Positions 22,203 through 34,140 of a DNA stretch of 64,000 nucleotides are shown piece after piece (within the stretch, counting starts at the first letter, position 1; each line of letters begins with the position of its first letter). The notes beneath the pieces are model-generated. The model was not told the DNA's origin and did not search any database. It worked only from the letters and a program-made list of their open reading frames with translations. The stretch lies in the NCBI GenBank assembly GCA_023897205.1, contig JAHWDD010000006.1, positions 4,216,001-4,280,000 on the forward strand, read 5' to 3'. The translations under genes and the position numbers were made by a program. The DNA comes from Exophiala sp. HKRS030. Taxonomy: Eukaryota > Ascomycota > Eurotiomycetes > Chaetothyriales > Herpotrichiellaceae.

Positions 22203-23479
22203 GTTGGCGTGTGCCCTCAGGGAGGGTCCCCTATTAGGTACCTGTCACACTCTAGGCGATTTTGGTGCGCACCCACACACGCAAAAGGGTTCCGAGCTTG
22301 CGCTCGGGCTTGGGCTTCTCTCCACGTGTCTCAGATAAGACCTAGCTCGAGGGTGCCGACTCGAATCGTGTACTCCGTATTGCGATTATTCAGTAGTGTC
22401 TGTCCAGTGTCCAGTCTCTAGTGTCCACAGCGCGCTTGAGCTGTAGTCTGTATGTGCCAACCAGTCAAATAAGAGGAACACCGCGTGTGATCGCCCGTGA
22501 GGAGGTTAGAGAATTGTGGGACAGGCACGACAACGAAACCGCGGGCAGGTAGTAGATCCAGAGAGTGATAAGTAGGTACATAAGAGCTGAGAGTTGACAT
22601 TTGCATAGACAGACAAATGGGAAATGGGCTTGTTAAGATGGGATTCCCTCTTTATCCAGCCGTGCCAGCTCAATCCAACTCCTCACTCACACACTTCTGC
22701 CCGCAGCGTACGGAGTAGCCACAAATCAGGTAGCCAGTTCTTGCCAACATCTGGGGAAATTTCGAGCTACAGGTTATAGAGTGCAGAGGAGTCGGTAGTC
22801 CTTCCAAGGTCTAAAGCCCGAATCTGTCTCATCACGCAGTCCTGCTTACAGGCTATTATCCCCGGACTAGGAGTTGGCCCCTCGGGACACTACTGTGCGT
22901 GCAAGGTGGTGTACCTACTCCTGGCTACGCACTCCCGATTTCCGGGTGAAGCACGTCTGGCTTAGAACCGTGCACACCGTCCCGAGTCCACAAACACAGC
23001 GAAAGGACTTGGTGGAAGATAACCCCCTAGGTGCTTTGCCCCTCGTTCCACTCCACAATCCTCTTGCCCCTGAAATCGAGATGTGCACTAATATTTTAGC
23101 CGTTCGTTAGCTTTGCCTTAGCGCCAGGAGCTAGCGACATATTCGGGCTAGTGCCGGACTCGATCTCGGTCGAACTTCCAAGATATCATGGGCACGTCGT
23201 GGCACGGATGGGGAAGGAGGGACTCGGCGTCGGATTATCTCAGCCTCCGATCACTCTTGACAACGGCTTTGTTGATACACGATACGTCCGCCCTCACCAA
23301 AGACGAAGGCATACCATGTCTACTTTGACAGACAGAAGACTCATACACTTTGCGACGCCAGGATTCTGGGAATAAACAGCCACTCGGTCTCGTTCACCAC
23401 TGCAGGCCCAATTTGCCTTTACTTTCGACGCCTCAAACAATTTACCACATCAACAGTTTGACCTAAGGAGCACTACATC
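22203..23479. other. Divergent intergenic region shared by DENN and EF-hand genes
   Basis: 1.28 kb between two outward-facing genes; both promoters must lie here. Open frames at 22874-23110 and 23151-23375 lack motifs. A pyrimidine/A-rich leader with CTCGTTCACC and ACATCAACAG precedes the plus-strand ATG. Confidence 0.45.
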
Positions 23480-24561
23480 ATGGTGAGTCCGTTCATGTCC
23501 CTGCCCACGTATGGTCTGTGCTCGATACTGATAGATATGTTTCTTTGTCAACAAAGGCCTCGTACAAATCCTCGTCATTCAACTCCCCTCGCACCTCTCC
23601 TTTCCGTCGTCCTGCCTCTCCAAGTTCTCCCACCGCGATCAGCAACAGACCAAACACCCCTCCCACAAATCGGAGCGGTGCCTCACCCATGACATCGCCT
23701 TCAAAGCTCAAACACGCCTACACGGTGTCCGAGGAGGAAGAGGACGAAGAAGCAGACACCATAGCCACACCCTCAAGAACAACGACAAGCATGCAGCCTC
23801 CAGCCAGAAACTCACGGGCGCAGACCGAACCCCCTCCATCACCTACCGCCCGCCGTCTACCAGTAACCAACTCTGCAACAACTACTTCACCCTCAAAATA
23901 CTCATCTCTGAGCACCAATAATCCTACAGCGCTCAATGCGCCAATGCCAGCCACCCACATACCACGCCGCAATTTCTCGTCGGGGCTGTCTCAAAACGAC
24001 TCACTGTCCAAACTGCCTCCAGCCCTTCTTCAAAACCTTCGTGAATCCTTCTCCGTCCTAGACAGCAACAGCAACGGGTCCATAGACGCGGAGAGCGTTA
24101 GCGAAACCCTGCAATCTCTCGGTCTGAACGAGTCAAGCCTATCACAATTTTTCCCACCAGGCCAACCCGCTCAAGTCACCTTACCACAATATCTCACCCA
24201 ACTTGCCAATTTGCTGGTCAACCTCTCCCCACAGCAGGAACTCCTCAACGCGTTTTCCGCCTTCGATGACGACGATAGCGGACAAATCGATATTGGAGAT
24301 CTCAAGTCAGCACTACTTAACACGGCACCGGACCCGGGTGAGCGCGTTTTGAGCGTCAAGGACATCGAGCGGGCCATGGAAGGCTTCACAGGACGCAGGA
24401 TCCTCGGCAAGAATGTCGTGGGCATAGCGGGCGTGAGAGGCCTCAACACACCGGCCCCAAAGCGGGGAGGTGACGTGTTCAGATATCAGGAGTTCGTGGC
24501 CAATCTGACTGGCGGACCCGCGTCTGCAGGGGAAGCTGCAAAGACTGTGCAAGCTCGATAA
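23480..24561 (+). CDS. EF-hand protein, myosin regulatory light chain-like
   Basis: The first coding exon is only the ATG at 23480-23482. A 74-nt intron follows (GTGAGT donor at 23483, CAACAAAG acceptor at 23556, ACTGAT branch-like site near 23527), then exon 2 at 23557-24561; total 335 residues beginning MASYKSSSFNSPRTSPFRRP. Residues 1-150 are Ser/Pro/Thr-rich with SP and TP sites and an acidic run (SEEEEDEEADT), probably disordered and phospho-regulated. Residues about 155-330 form a calmodulin-like unit with two visible EF loops, DSNSNGSIDAES at 170-181 and DDDDSGQIDIGD at 238-249, and degenerate others. This fits the regulatory light chain / Cdc4-Rlc1 type of EF-hand protein that binds myosin in cytokinesis. 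A centrin-like or other calmodulin-family role cannot be excluded. Confidence 0.82.
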
Positions 24562-24812
24562 ACATACCAATCTGCCAGAGGCATGCAACGAGATACCATT
24601 TTCTAATTTACGAGACCTGGGCTAGTGGATAGGCGTACTCTTTACCGGAATAGGAACAGGCACAATCATGACAGGGGAGTTGGGGAATCGCAGCGGCGAA
24701 ATGAAACTATAGCCCACTCGCGGTAAATGCTATGCATATAGCCTGTAGCATTTGACAATGAATAAACAGAATGCACCAAGGAGGCTTCTTGTCCCCATAT
24801 AGCCAGCCGAAG

Positions 24813-24850
24813 CAGTCAGTCAGTCAGTCAGTCAGTCAGTCAGTCAGTCA
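24813..24850. repeat. Microsatellite (CAGT)n, about 9.5 units
   Basis: Perfect tandem CAGT over 38 bp in the 3' intergenic region of the EF-hand gene. Confidence 0.95.
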
Positions 24851-25191
24851 CTTAGGCTATTTCTCTGCGCACAGAGGAACCTACCACCAAGAAGTAAGTC
24901 GTAGCAGTATTCAACATTAGCGAGTTCAGCACATACGTATGATACATACATGGCTCACCAGCAGCGAGAAGAACAGGAGACACAGTCGAACAGGACCGAA
25001 CTGCAATGACGAATTGTGGTAGATATCGCATCAACAATATGAGCACTCGTCATTCATCACAATAATTAATTACCCGACTAAGCGAGCAAACAAGGAATCA
25101 TGTTCCATCCGTCATGCCTCATGCCTCATGTGTCATGCGCCATTTCTGCACTCCGTACAAACTCCTCTGTACGGAGTACATAGGTACTGTA

Positions 25192-25211
25192 GGTATGTAT
25201 GTATGTATGTA
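25192..25211. repeat. Microsatellite (GTAT)n
   Basis: About five units of GTAT/TATG in intergenic DNA. Confidence 0.85.
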
Positions 25212-25717
25212 GCCTGTCATGAAGTTAGTCAGTATGTAGTGAGCGTCCTGGTTCCTGGTTCCTGGTGCCTTGTAGAATTTCAGAGGGGGACCATTGTACA
25301 TATTCCCCGTATTTTACTCCGGAGTGCGTACATAATGTATGCGTTGCACTGACTGGTTGGCACGATAAAGTCAAATGTGCGCTGGCTCTCGAGACTCGAG
25401 TGTCGGATTGTGCGATCCAGGGGGAGAAAGATGAGATGCAAAGTCGCTTCTGCCCGTCCTCGCCGCCACAGACTCCGTCGACTACTGCAGGTATCTCATC
25501 TCACTAACTCGTTCTGCTACGGAGGGAATCAGAATTCGCCGGCAATTATCTTCGAAAGCGCCATAATGCCCCTTGGGTTACTAGTTAGAGGTACATACCT
25601 GCTTTTGGTCACATTACATTTGCCTCGAGATACCTAGGCATTTCTTTATTGGCACATGCTTTTACATTGAAGAATAATACATGGTAATATACAATACTCC
25701 ACAGTCAAGTCATCAGG

Positions 25718-28700
25718 TCATATCGTAAAGGCTAGGTTGTTCCTATTGTCATCGGTCATCCTACCCCATTCGAGTAGTAATCGGAAGAAGTATATCTCCA
25801 TATCCTCCTTCCTGATCACCTTGTCGACCCACTCGCGACCTTGCTCGGCAATCCGTTCTGCCTCCTTGTCGTGCGCCCTCCACCAGATGTTCTCTCCGAA
25901 GAGGGTACCATTGAGGCCAGAGAAATAGGCCAGGGTACTCCATACACCGTGTAGTCTAAGATCCTGTGGAACAAAATGGTGCCACGCTGTCAGTCTTGAA
26001 TCATACCATTCGCGGAAGAGTGCTGTTTTGAATGGCAGTGAATGGGACTGAAGAAAAGGAAGAAAACGGCCACTGAAACCTGCACCGTCCAAGTCAAAGA
26101 GATATTTATATCGCCAATGAGCTTGAAAATCGGTAGGTGGGACGACGTTGAATTCATTTGCTTGGTCAGTACAGTCGTGTAGACCGATACCGCCGCAACG
26201 GGCAATATGATCGACTATGGCCGTATCCGCATTGAGACCGAGCTGTTTGACAGAGGGTCCCGGCACCGTGACGTATTTGTATTTTTTGTGATCGGCAAAG
26301 TGCGGAAGGAGAAGGGTAACAGAATCATGCGACGCTGTGGTGAGGTTATTGGTCAAATGTACAAGTCGTTGACGAGCCATACCTCTCCACGAATGATCGC
26401 CAGAAGAGACTCCTTCTGATGTCGATCCGCGCCAGAATAGCACGTTTTCTTTCTGGTCAAAGGGCAGATCAGGGAAACCTGGCACGAAATCCGGCTGATC
26501 TTGAGTGCCCTTGTCTTGAGTGGGCGAGTATTTTACTCTGTCCATGTAGTTCCATGCTGATGGATACAAAATGTCATTGTAGCCATACGCTTTAGACTGT
26601 GAGAAGACAGGCATGAGCTCCCATGATGTCTTGAAAGCGGCCGGAGAAAGATAGAAGCCATGCAAGTTTGCAAGATCTGGCTGGTGGCAGACATCCGCTG
26701 CCCCAGTCCAATTGGCGACAAATTGTCCCAGAGAGTGAGGTGCGACACAGTCATAACAGATGTGAGATTTGGAAGAAACATGAGGATGTGTTCTTGCATA
26801 AGACGATGCTGGACAACCTATAGAGCCGAAAGCCCGAAACGTATTGCGAAAGGACATATCTTGGAATACAGTTTCAGTCACTTCAGTCTCGGCTATAGGT
26901 AGCCACGTGTTTCCGGCGTCCTCCGTGGGCGCTTGACCTTGGTCAAGTAATCTTTGGAGCTCTGAGTGCGGAACGGCCACTCTGGATTCGTCATTTAGAT
27001 TGAATGCAAGATCCATGTCTGGTAAATGCTGTGCGAACTTGTTGATGAGAACAGCAATACCATCAACCATCCATTTGTGCGTGGGCAGGACATTTTCTTG
27101 CACCAAGGCGATTCCACTCCGGATCGAAATACCAGATATTTCATTCCATGGGTTTGACACCATCTCCCACGTTTGCTTTCTCAGTACATGGGGAGGGATC
27201 GCTTGGAAGGGTAGGAGGTCTTTGTAGATTTGATCAAACTCGTCCACAATGAAGGCCGAATTATTTCTCGCATATTCAAACCAGACATCGAAGCCTGGAG
27301 GTGGGGCTCGGCCATATCTTTGGTGGTATCTAGTCACCGTGTCTTCAAGTGAACTGATACTGCCGACCGAGTTGACGTACTTGTCGTGGTGCAGTTTTGC
27401 GTCGTAAATAAGCATATCGATGGGATGATAATGAACATAACTTTTGACTCGCCAAATGGGGAAGACCAGAAGGCACAAGGTCAGCACCACGATAGCAAGG
27501 CGTGATCTTGGGATTGAATCCTTCTCGCCCAAGGACTGTTGTAGTCGACGGTAGTGGTACCAACCGCAGCTGACAAGCAGAAAAGCTACCGTTGAAACGG
27601 TCTTAGAAGTCGGGGGGAAAGGGTATCTATGTGACCAAATGAACTCGCAGGTGGGTATCATGGTTATTAAGACCGTAAAGTGAATAGACATATCTAGGCA
27701 ACCGTACGTTGTGATCTTTGATAGTTAGCCTTGATCTGCATGGCTGTCGCTGGAGATAACACTAGAAGCACTTACACAGTGAAGAGCCGAAATGAAAAGA
27801 GCGCACAACAGGAATATGTGGAAACCAATAGCGATGAAGGTTCCGAATTCGATGGGCGGCGCAAACAATAAGAGCCAGGATCTGTACTCAGGTTTGAAAA
27901 GGTAGACGACCATGGCAACCACCGTCCATATGATCGGAACTGTCAAAAAGGTCGAACTCCAAAGGATCACACATCGCCTGGGTGATAGACCTGTGCCTTG
28001 CGATCCCGGGGACGTTTCATAGGCGATGACACTGGCAAGAAAGTCTAAAAGAAGGGCCAGGAATTGTAAAGCCGGGATAACATACTGCTCTCGTGTGACA
28101 ATAGGACAGATATATGTGGAATTTGAGGAGGTCCAGAATCCTTGAGCCAGATAGCAACCGTAACACACAAAGAAAATGGGCAATACATAACGAGTGCGTG
28201 GTTTTGTAATCCACGAAGCAATCACAGTGCGATAGGCTTCATAAGCGGTGGCATCTGGTTTGTCGTTATACTTGGAAGTCATGGGCTTCTGTGATCGGAA
28301 GGCATCGTAAAGGGCGAGTAGAAAGGGCAGGAAGATCTCGACGTTGACAATGGTACATTCGGTGGCCTTTGAGATCTGCCGATAGACCTCTAGTCGTGTT
28401 GATAGCACGATGACCGCCGCAGACAGGACCGTGATGCGAACCTTTGCATCCTGTCGCTTAGGACGCTCTTGCAAGCTGTTGGGCGCATCCAGATCTAGGC
28501 CTTCGTCGGTGGAGCCATTGAGGGACGCGATATGGTCTAAGGGTACCGATGTATACCCTCCTCTTTGCTTGCATATTGCTGGGTGAAATAGCTCTGGAAT
28601 GAGTCGACTTGTGGCGGGTAAGGCAAAGGAGCACGCGACAAGAGCGGCGACGAGGATATGAATGGGCCGGTCTAGAGGTGATAAGCGATTGCTGCACGTA

Positions 28701-28888
28701 AGGCAGGGCAGGTTATGCACGGAAGACTGACCATGAGCAGAAGAGATTGGTATAAGATATGTCAGAAGAGCAGCGCTTGTCAGCGAAACCCTAAGATCGA
28801 GTTAGAGAGCAGGGTCATTGGGGACATTGGAACGAATCGTGTAAAAGAGGGACAATTACCAGTAGCACAAAACGTCGAGGCTACCCAT
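25718..28888 (-). CDS. GT90 (CAP10-like) glycosyltransferase with multi-span N-terminal membrane region
   Basis: Three exons, 28888-28860, 28790-27776 and 27715-25718, give 1,013 residues. Intron 1 is 69 nt (GTAATT, CTCTAAC branch, CTTAG). Intron 2 is 60 nt (GTAAGT, GCTAAC branch, CAAAG). The joins are in frame and create a signal-like start, YWVSLTSAALLTYLIPISSA. The first ~450 residues contain a series of hydrophobic segments (HILVAALVACSFALP, VLPIFFVCYGCYLAQGF, VIPALQFLALLLDFLASVIAY and others). The C-terminal ~550 residues match the GT90/CAP10 catalytic region: the KENVLFWRGSTSEG motif, HFADHKKYKYVTVPG, the YKYLFDLDGAGFSGRFLPFL substrate-binding block and a FREWYDSRLTAWHHFVP segment. Relatives transfer xylose or other sugars in the Golgi to capsule or wall glycans. 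The acceptor here is unknown. It is divergent from the NAT10 gene. Confidence 0.9.
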
Positions 28889-29979
28889 GGTGGTGACACC
28901 AACCGGGCGGTGCTTGTCAGCACCCTAAACGGCGATCTAGGGAACAGAATTCGACCATGCAAAGGAAAAAAGTCATGGTCGTTGACAACAGCATGCACCG
29001 GGTTTTTGGATCAACGTTGTCGAAAATCAGTAGCTGTCGACATTACAGGTGTTGATCGATGGAATTGGCAAGCGTCTGGGTGTCTTTATGGTGCGGAAAT
29101 GCTGGTTGAAAAAAGTTGGTGGGATTCAGAGGAAATCTCGTCTCCCGGGCGCCTGCCTTGCGTAGGTACTTTCTAGGTTGCTCCTGCCTCAGCGCTTCTG
29201 GTGACCTGACCTTTCTGCACGACGTGGGAGTTAGATGATAGATTACTTAATTACAGTGGATCTGTGATGAAAGATAAGTTGGCAGATAAGTAGGTTGGCC
29301 AAGTCTTTTGCAAACGGCTCCATCCCGTGCTTGGTACTGTGGAATTTGGACAAGCATCTATCAGGATTCGGGATTGAGGATTCAGGATCCAGGATTCAAG
29401 TGGTGGGTTTCGCTAGAGCCCACTAGGTGCCCTCCATCGCATCGATCGGTCATGCAAGTGGCATTCTTATAAAGAAGTACTGCCTAACTTGATTGGGCTC
29501 CCATGGACGACAGAGGCAGGACTCCTGGATCTTGGGTTGATCCTTTAGACCCCACTGAAACACAAGTCTGTGCCGTGCTCCTTGTCCTCCTTCCCTACAT
29601 TGCAGTGATAAACGGCTGGGGGCGACGAGAGATCAGTGCGGCACTTATTTCCGGAGAACTTGGCTTCTAAACTCTACAAGGCTTAGCACAGCCTTGTTAA
29701 TCTTTCAGCCTCGTGTTGCAGCTGATCCTTCGTGTTCCTCCCAAGCCACCGCGGGCTGCTGCCACTCCTGCCGCCACTGCCATTGCCACTTCTGCTTCTC
29801 CTCACTCCCCCAAAATGGCAACTGCGCCGATAAATTTTTTGGAAGTTGGAGTCGAACTTACATAGACTTTTTCCTGGGAAAGTCCAACCACAGGTTAATT
29901 CATGATCTGGCTTAAGAGTAACTATTCTCTCAAGGACTAAGCTCAACTCTTGAGCGGAGGGTGGCCGGCGACTTCCAAC
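28889..29979. other. Divergent intergenic region between GT90 and NAT10 genes
   Basis: 1.09 kb holding both promoters. At about 29364-29401 there is a run of imperfect GGATTC/AGGATTC repeats. No other feature is seen. Confidence 0.4.
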
Positions 29980-32900
29980 ATGCCTCGCAAAGCAATTGAC
30001 GCCCGAATCCCAGCACTCATCCGAAATGGCATCCAGGAAAAGAAACGGAGTTTCATCGTCGTCGTTGGAGATCGGGCCAAAGATGTCATTGTCCACCTGC
30101 ACTATATCATGTCAAGTGTCGACATAAAACAGAATAAGTCGGTGTTATGGGCATACAAAAAGGACCTCCTGGGCTTCACAAGTCATCGCAAGAAACGGGA
30201 GGCTAAGATCAAGAAGGAAATCAAAAGAGGCATCCGTGACGCCAATACCGACGATCCGTTTGAACTTTTCGTCACCCTCCACAATATCCGTTATGTCTAC
30301 TACAAGGAGACGGAGAAGATTCTGGGGAACACATATGGCATGTGTATCTTGCAGGACTTCGAGGCCATAACTCCCAATCTTCTGGCAAGAACAGTCGAGA
30401 CTGTCGAAGGAGGTGGCTTGGTACTCTTGCTTCTGAAAGGCATGAACAGTCTGAAGCAGCTCTATACCATGTCTATGGATGTGCACTCTAGATACCGTAC
30501 CGAGGCTCACGATGATGTCATTGCCAGGTTCAACGAACGATTCATTCTCTCACTTGGCTCTTGCGAGTCGTGTCTTGTCGTCGACGATGAGCTGAACGTC
30601 CTTCCCATTTCCGGTGGAAAGAATGTGCAGGCATTACCACCTCCTACAACAGACGCTGAATCCTTACCCCCAAACAAAAGAGAACTTAAGGAGATCAAGG
30701 ACAGTCTGGCCGACAGCAAGCCTGTCGGTCCACTGCTAGGCCTGGCAAAGACTGTTGATCAAGCTAAAGCGCTCCTTACCTTTGTTGACGCCATATCTGA
30801 AAAGACCCTCCGCAGTACTGTCACGCTGACCGCGGCCCGTGGTCGAGGTAAATCTGCCGCTCTCGGAGTCGCTGTGGCTGCCGCTGTGGCTCATGGCTAC
30901 AGCAACATCTTCATCACGTCACCAAGTCCAGAAAATCTTAAAACCCTCTTCGAATTTGTGATCAAGGGTTTTGACGCACTAGACTACATGGATCATACAG
31001 ACTACACCATATTACAGTCCACAAATCCAGATTACAACAAGGCCATCGTCCGCATCAACGTCCATAGACAACACAGACAAACCATACAGTACATACAACC
31101 TCAGGACGCTCACGTACTAGGACAGGCTGAGCTGGTTGTCATAGATGAAGCAGCCGCCATTCCACTTCCCCTTGTCCGAAAACTTATGGGACCATATCTT
31201 GTTTTCATGGCTTCCACCATCAACGGATATGAAGGCACTGGCCGTTCGCTTTCCCTCAAACTCATTCATCAACTACGTGAACAATCGAGGGGAGGGGCAA
31301 AGGCGAATGGCGATGATGTTGAGATAGCTGACAAGTCAACCAATAAAACAAGCAGAGATGGGCCAAAGGTCTACACCGGTGGTCGCTCATTGAGAGAAAT
31401 CACCCTTAGCGAACCCATCCGGTATGCCCCGGGAGATGGTGTCGAGAAATGGTTGAACAGACTCCTGTGTCTCGACGCCACCCTGCCCAAAGCGAAAGTC
31501 AACACTCAAGGCACGCCTCATCCCTCAACATGCGAACTAGTCCATGTCAATCGCGACACCCTTTTCTCCTTCCACCCTGTGTCCGAAAAGTTTCTACAAC
31601 AAATGATGGCACTTTATGTCGCCTCACACTATAAGAATTCACCGAATGATCTACAACTCATGTCCGACGCTCCAGCACATCAGCTGTTTGTCTTAATTCC
31701 GCCGATTCAAGAGGATGCCACCAAACTCCCAGAACCGTTGTGTGTCATTCAAGTAACTCTTGAAGGGCGTATCAGCAAGCAGTCAGTCATGAACAGTCTG
31801 TCTCGAGGTCAGAGGGCAGGAGGTGACTTGATCCCTTGGCTTGTCAGCCAACAGTTTCAAGACTCTGAATTTGCTGGTTTATCCGGGAGTAGAGTGGTTC
31901 GGATCGCCACGAATCCGGAATATCTCAACATGGGCTACGGTTCTCGTGCTCTTCAACTCCTAACGGATTTTTACGAGGGGAAGTTTGCGTCTCTGTCCGA
32001 GGCTGAAGATGGCTCCATTGAGGATGTTGAGCATATGCCCCGTGTTACTGACGCTGAACTTGAAGGGTCAAACCTCCTTGACGACAACATTCATGTTCGA
32101 GATATCAATAAGATGCCACCACTGTTCAGCAAACTCTCCGAACGCAAACCTGATCGCCTTGATTATCTAGGCGTATCCTATGGTCTCACTCAACCGTTGC
32201 ATAAGTTCTGGAAGCGAGCTTCCTTCACGCCTGTCTATCTTCGTCAAACACCAAACGAACTGACAGGGGAGCATTCATGTGTTATGTTGCGACCACTATC
32301 AAGTAGTACTTCGACTGATTCTTCCTGGCTAAGTGCTTATGCTCAAGACTTCCATAAGCGATTTCTCACCCTCCTATCCTATCAATTCCGCACTTTTACC
32401 TCGGTCCAGTCTCTCTCAATTTCGGAATCTGCTGCTCGTGGGACCAAAGCAAGCACTCAGGAAGGGCCTCAGTATGCACCCCTCACAAAGCCTGATATTG
32501 ACTCGCTCTTCTCACCATTCGATCTCGCACGACTGGATAGCTACGCTAACAACATGCTGGATTACCACGTCATCCTTGACCTTCTACCTGCTATTGCAAT
32601 GCTCTACTTTACCGGTCGTCTAAAGCAACACCCCTGTAACATTACACTCTCCGGCGTACAACAAAGTATTCTCTTGGCCGTCGGTCTCCAAAGAAAAGAT
32701 ATGAGTGAAGTCGAGAAGGAGCTGAATCTGCCAAACAACCAACTTCTTGCCATGTTTGTCAAAGTGATGAGGAAGGTGAGCACTGCTCTCAGGGCTGTTG
32801 TGAGTCATGCAATCGAAGGAGAAGTACCAGAGAAGAGTAATGAGGACTTCATCAACGGGACGACCGAGAAGGCAGACACCCACACTCCGACCAGAGTACC

Positions 32901-33400
32901 GGTCCCAGCGGCTCAAGTCGCAGAATTGGGCGAAGACGAGATGGACATTGACCCAGCGTTGCGAGAAAAGCAGAAGGCACTTGTTGATGCCTTACCTCTT
33001 GAGAAGTAAGTCGCTCACCATCTTTTCTTGATCTCAAGTGCAATGAGAGAAATATCCTGCGTACCTACCCAAACCTAAAAACTAATTTACCACTTCTAGA
33101 TATGCCATTCAACAGTCAGAAAATGTAAATGACGATGACGAAGCTTGGGCCGACGCAGAGCGCCAAGTTCGGGAAGCTGCTCTAGGTGGCAGTGCTATTG
33201 TCAGCGTTCCCTCCAAACATAAAAAAGAAAAGAAGCGAAAAGCTATGGAAGAGGCCAGTGCCGCTCATTCTATCACCGAAGCCGACGCCGAACTCGATTC
33301 AGAGCGAAAGACTAAAAAGAAATCACGGAAAGATAAGGATCGGAATAGTAACGGAGGCAGCGGAGAAAAGAAAGAGAAGAAGAATAGAAAATCAAAATGA
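29980..33400 (+). CDS. RNA cytidine acetyltransferase (Kre33/NAT10 family)
   Basis: Exons 29980-33005 and 33100-33400 give 1,108 residues. The 94-nt intron has GTAAGT, an ACTAAT branch-like site and a CTTCTAG acceptor, and the join reads LPLEKYAIQQ. The start MPRKAIDARIPALIRNG is the family N terminus. The order is: N-terminal domain; helicase-like ATPase with Walker A ARGRGKS at about residue 285-291 and Walker B VVIDEAAAIPLP at about 386; GNAT acetyltransferase fold with VVRIATNPEYLNMGYGSRAL at about 640-660; a tRNA-binding/C-terminal region; and a lysine-rich nucleolar-type tail. The family acetylates cytidine to ac4C in 18S rRNA and, with a Tan1/THUMPD1 partner, in tRNA-Ser and tRNA-Leu, and is needed for small-subunit processing in the nucleolus. 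The length agrees with the family (about 1,025-1,100) and all key motifs are present. Confidence 0.96.
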
Positions 33401-34140
33401 GTTAGTAGGCAAATCTACCAACCAGGCTTGAAATGGACAAGATAGTTGAGACGAATCAAAGACTATTCATGATTGAAGAATTAGAGATCTAAATGAAGTA
33501 CATAGCTTGACTGTTCGATTTGATATGATCATCATGCATCGCTCTGCGAATACTGCCAGTACAATCAGCACCAGCAAACATCCCAAGCAAGAATACCTCG
33601 TTTAGCAGCCCACGGTCCAAATTTTTTCTTGGGCTCTGAAACTCCAATATCGATCGCTCGCTCGCTCGCCAAACCCGCTCCCGCCAAAACCACTCTCCAT
33701 CCACCCATCATCCGCCACCATAATCATCACCATTGACCGATCGAACGAACCCAAATAGCGCAAATATCCCATGCTATTCACCCAGCCCCCGTTCCCTGTT
33801 GCTAACAAATGTGAAAAATAATCGAGAGAAAGCATAAAAACAAAAAAAGTACAATCGCAAACGCAGAAAATCTTCGTAATTGAACCACCGAGGAAACCAT
33901 AATAACCATGAATGAGAGAGTTTCTGCGTAGATCTGCATTTGATGAAAAGTCGAGGCGAGTGGAGATCGAAACCGATGTCGAGTTGGCCAGATGTAGGTG
34001 TCTGTGCCTGTGTCTGTCTGTGGATGTATGTCGACGCGGATGGTGTCTTTTGCTCGTGACATCGATAACAGACTTATCATGAAAGCTCTGCATCCCTTCG
34101 CCAATCGATTCAGAAGGCTGCTACTCCGTCGGTGAGTGAC
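33401..34140. other. Convergent intergenic region
   Basis: 740 bp between the 3' ends of the NAT10 gene (+) and the large unknown gene (-). It is AT-rich. Minus-strand frames at 33489-34104 overlap one another and show no motif, so I treat them as chance. Confidence 0.4.

Larger units (their letters stand above)
24562..25717. other. Convergent intergenic region with microsatellites
   Basis: Tail-to-tail spacer between the EF-hand (+) and GT90 (-) genes. It holds a tetranucleotide CAGT array and a shorter GTAT array, listed separately. No gene is supported; short frames are motif-free. Confidence 0.45.

Noticed and set aside
24813..24850. CAGT array considered as a CRISPR or telomeric repeat
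   Set aside because: There are no spacers and the tetranucleotide is perfectly tandem. The unit differs from the fungal telomere TTAGGG, and the array is internal.
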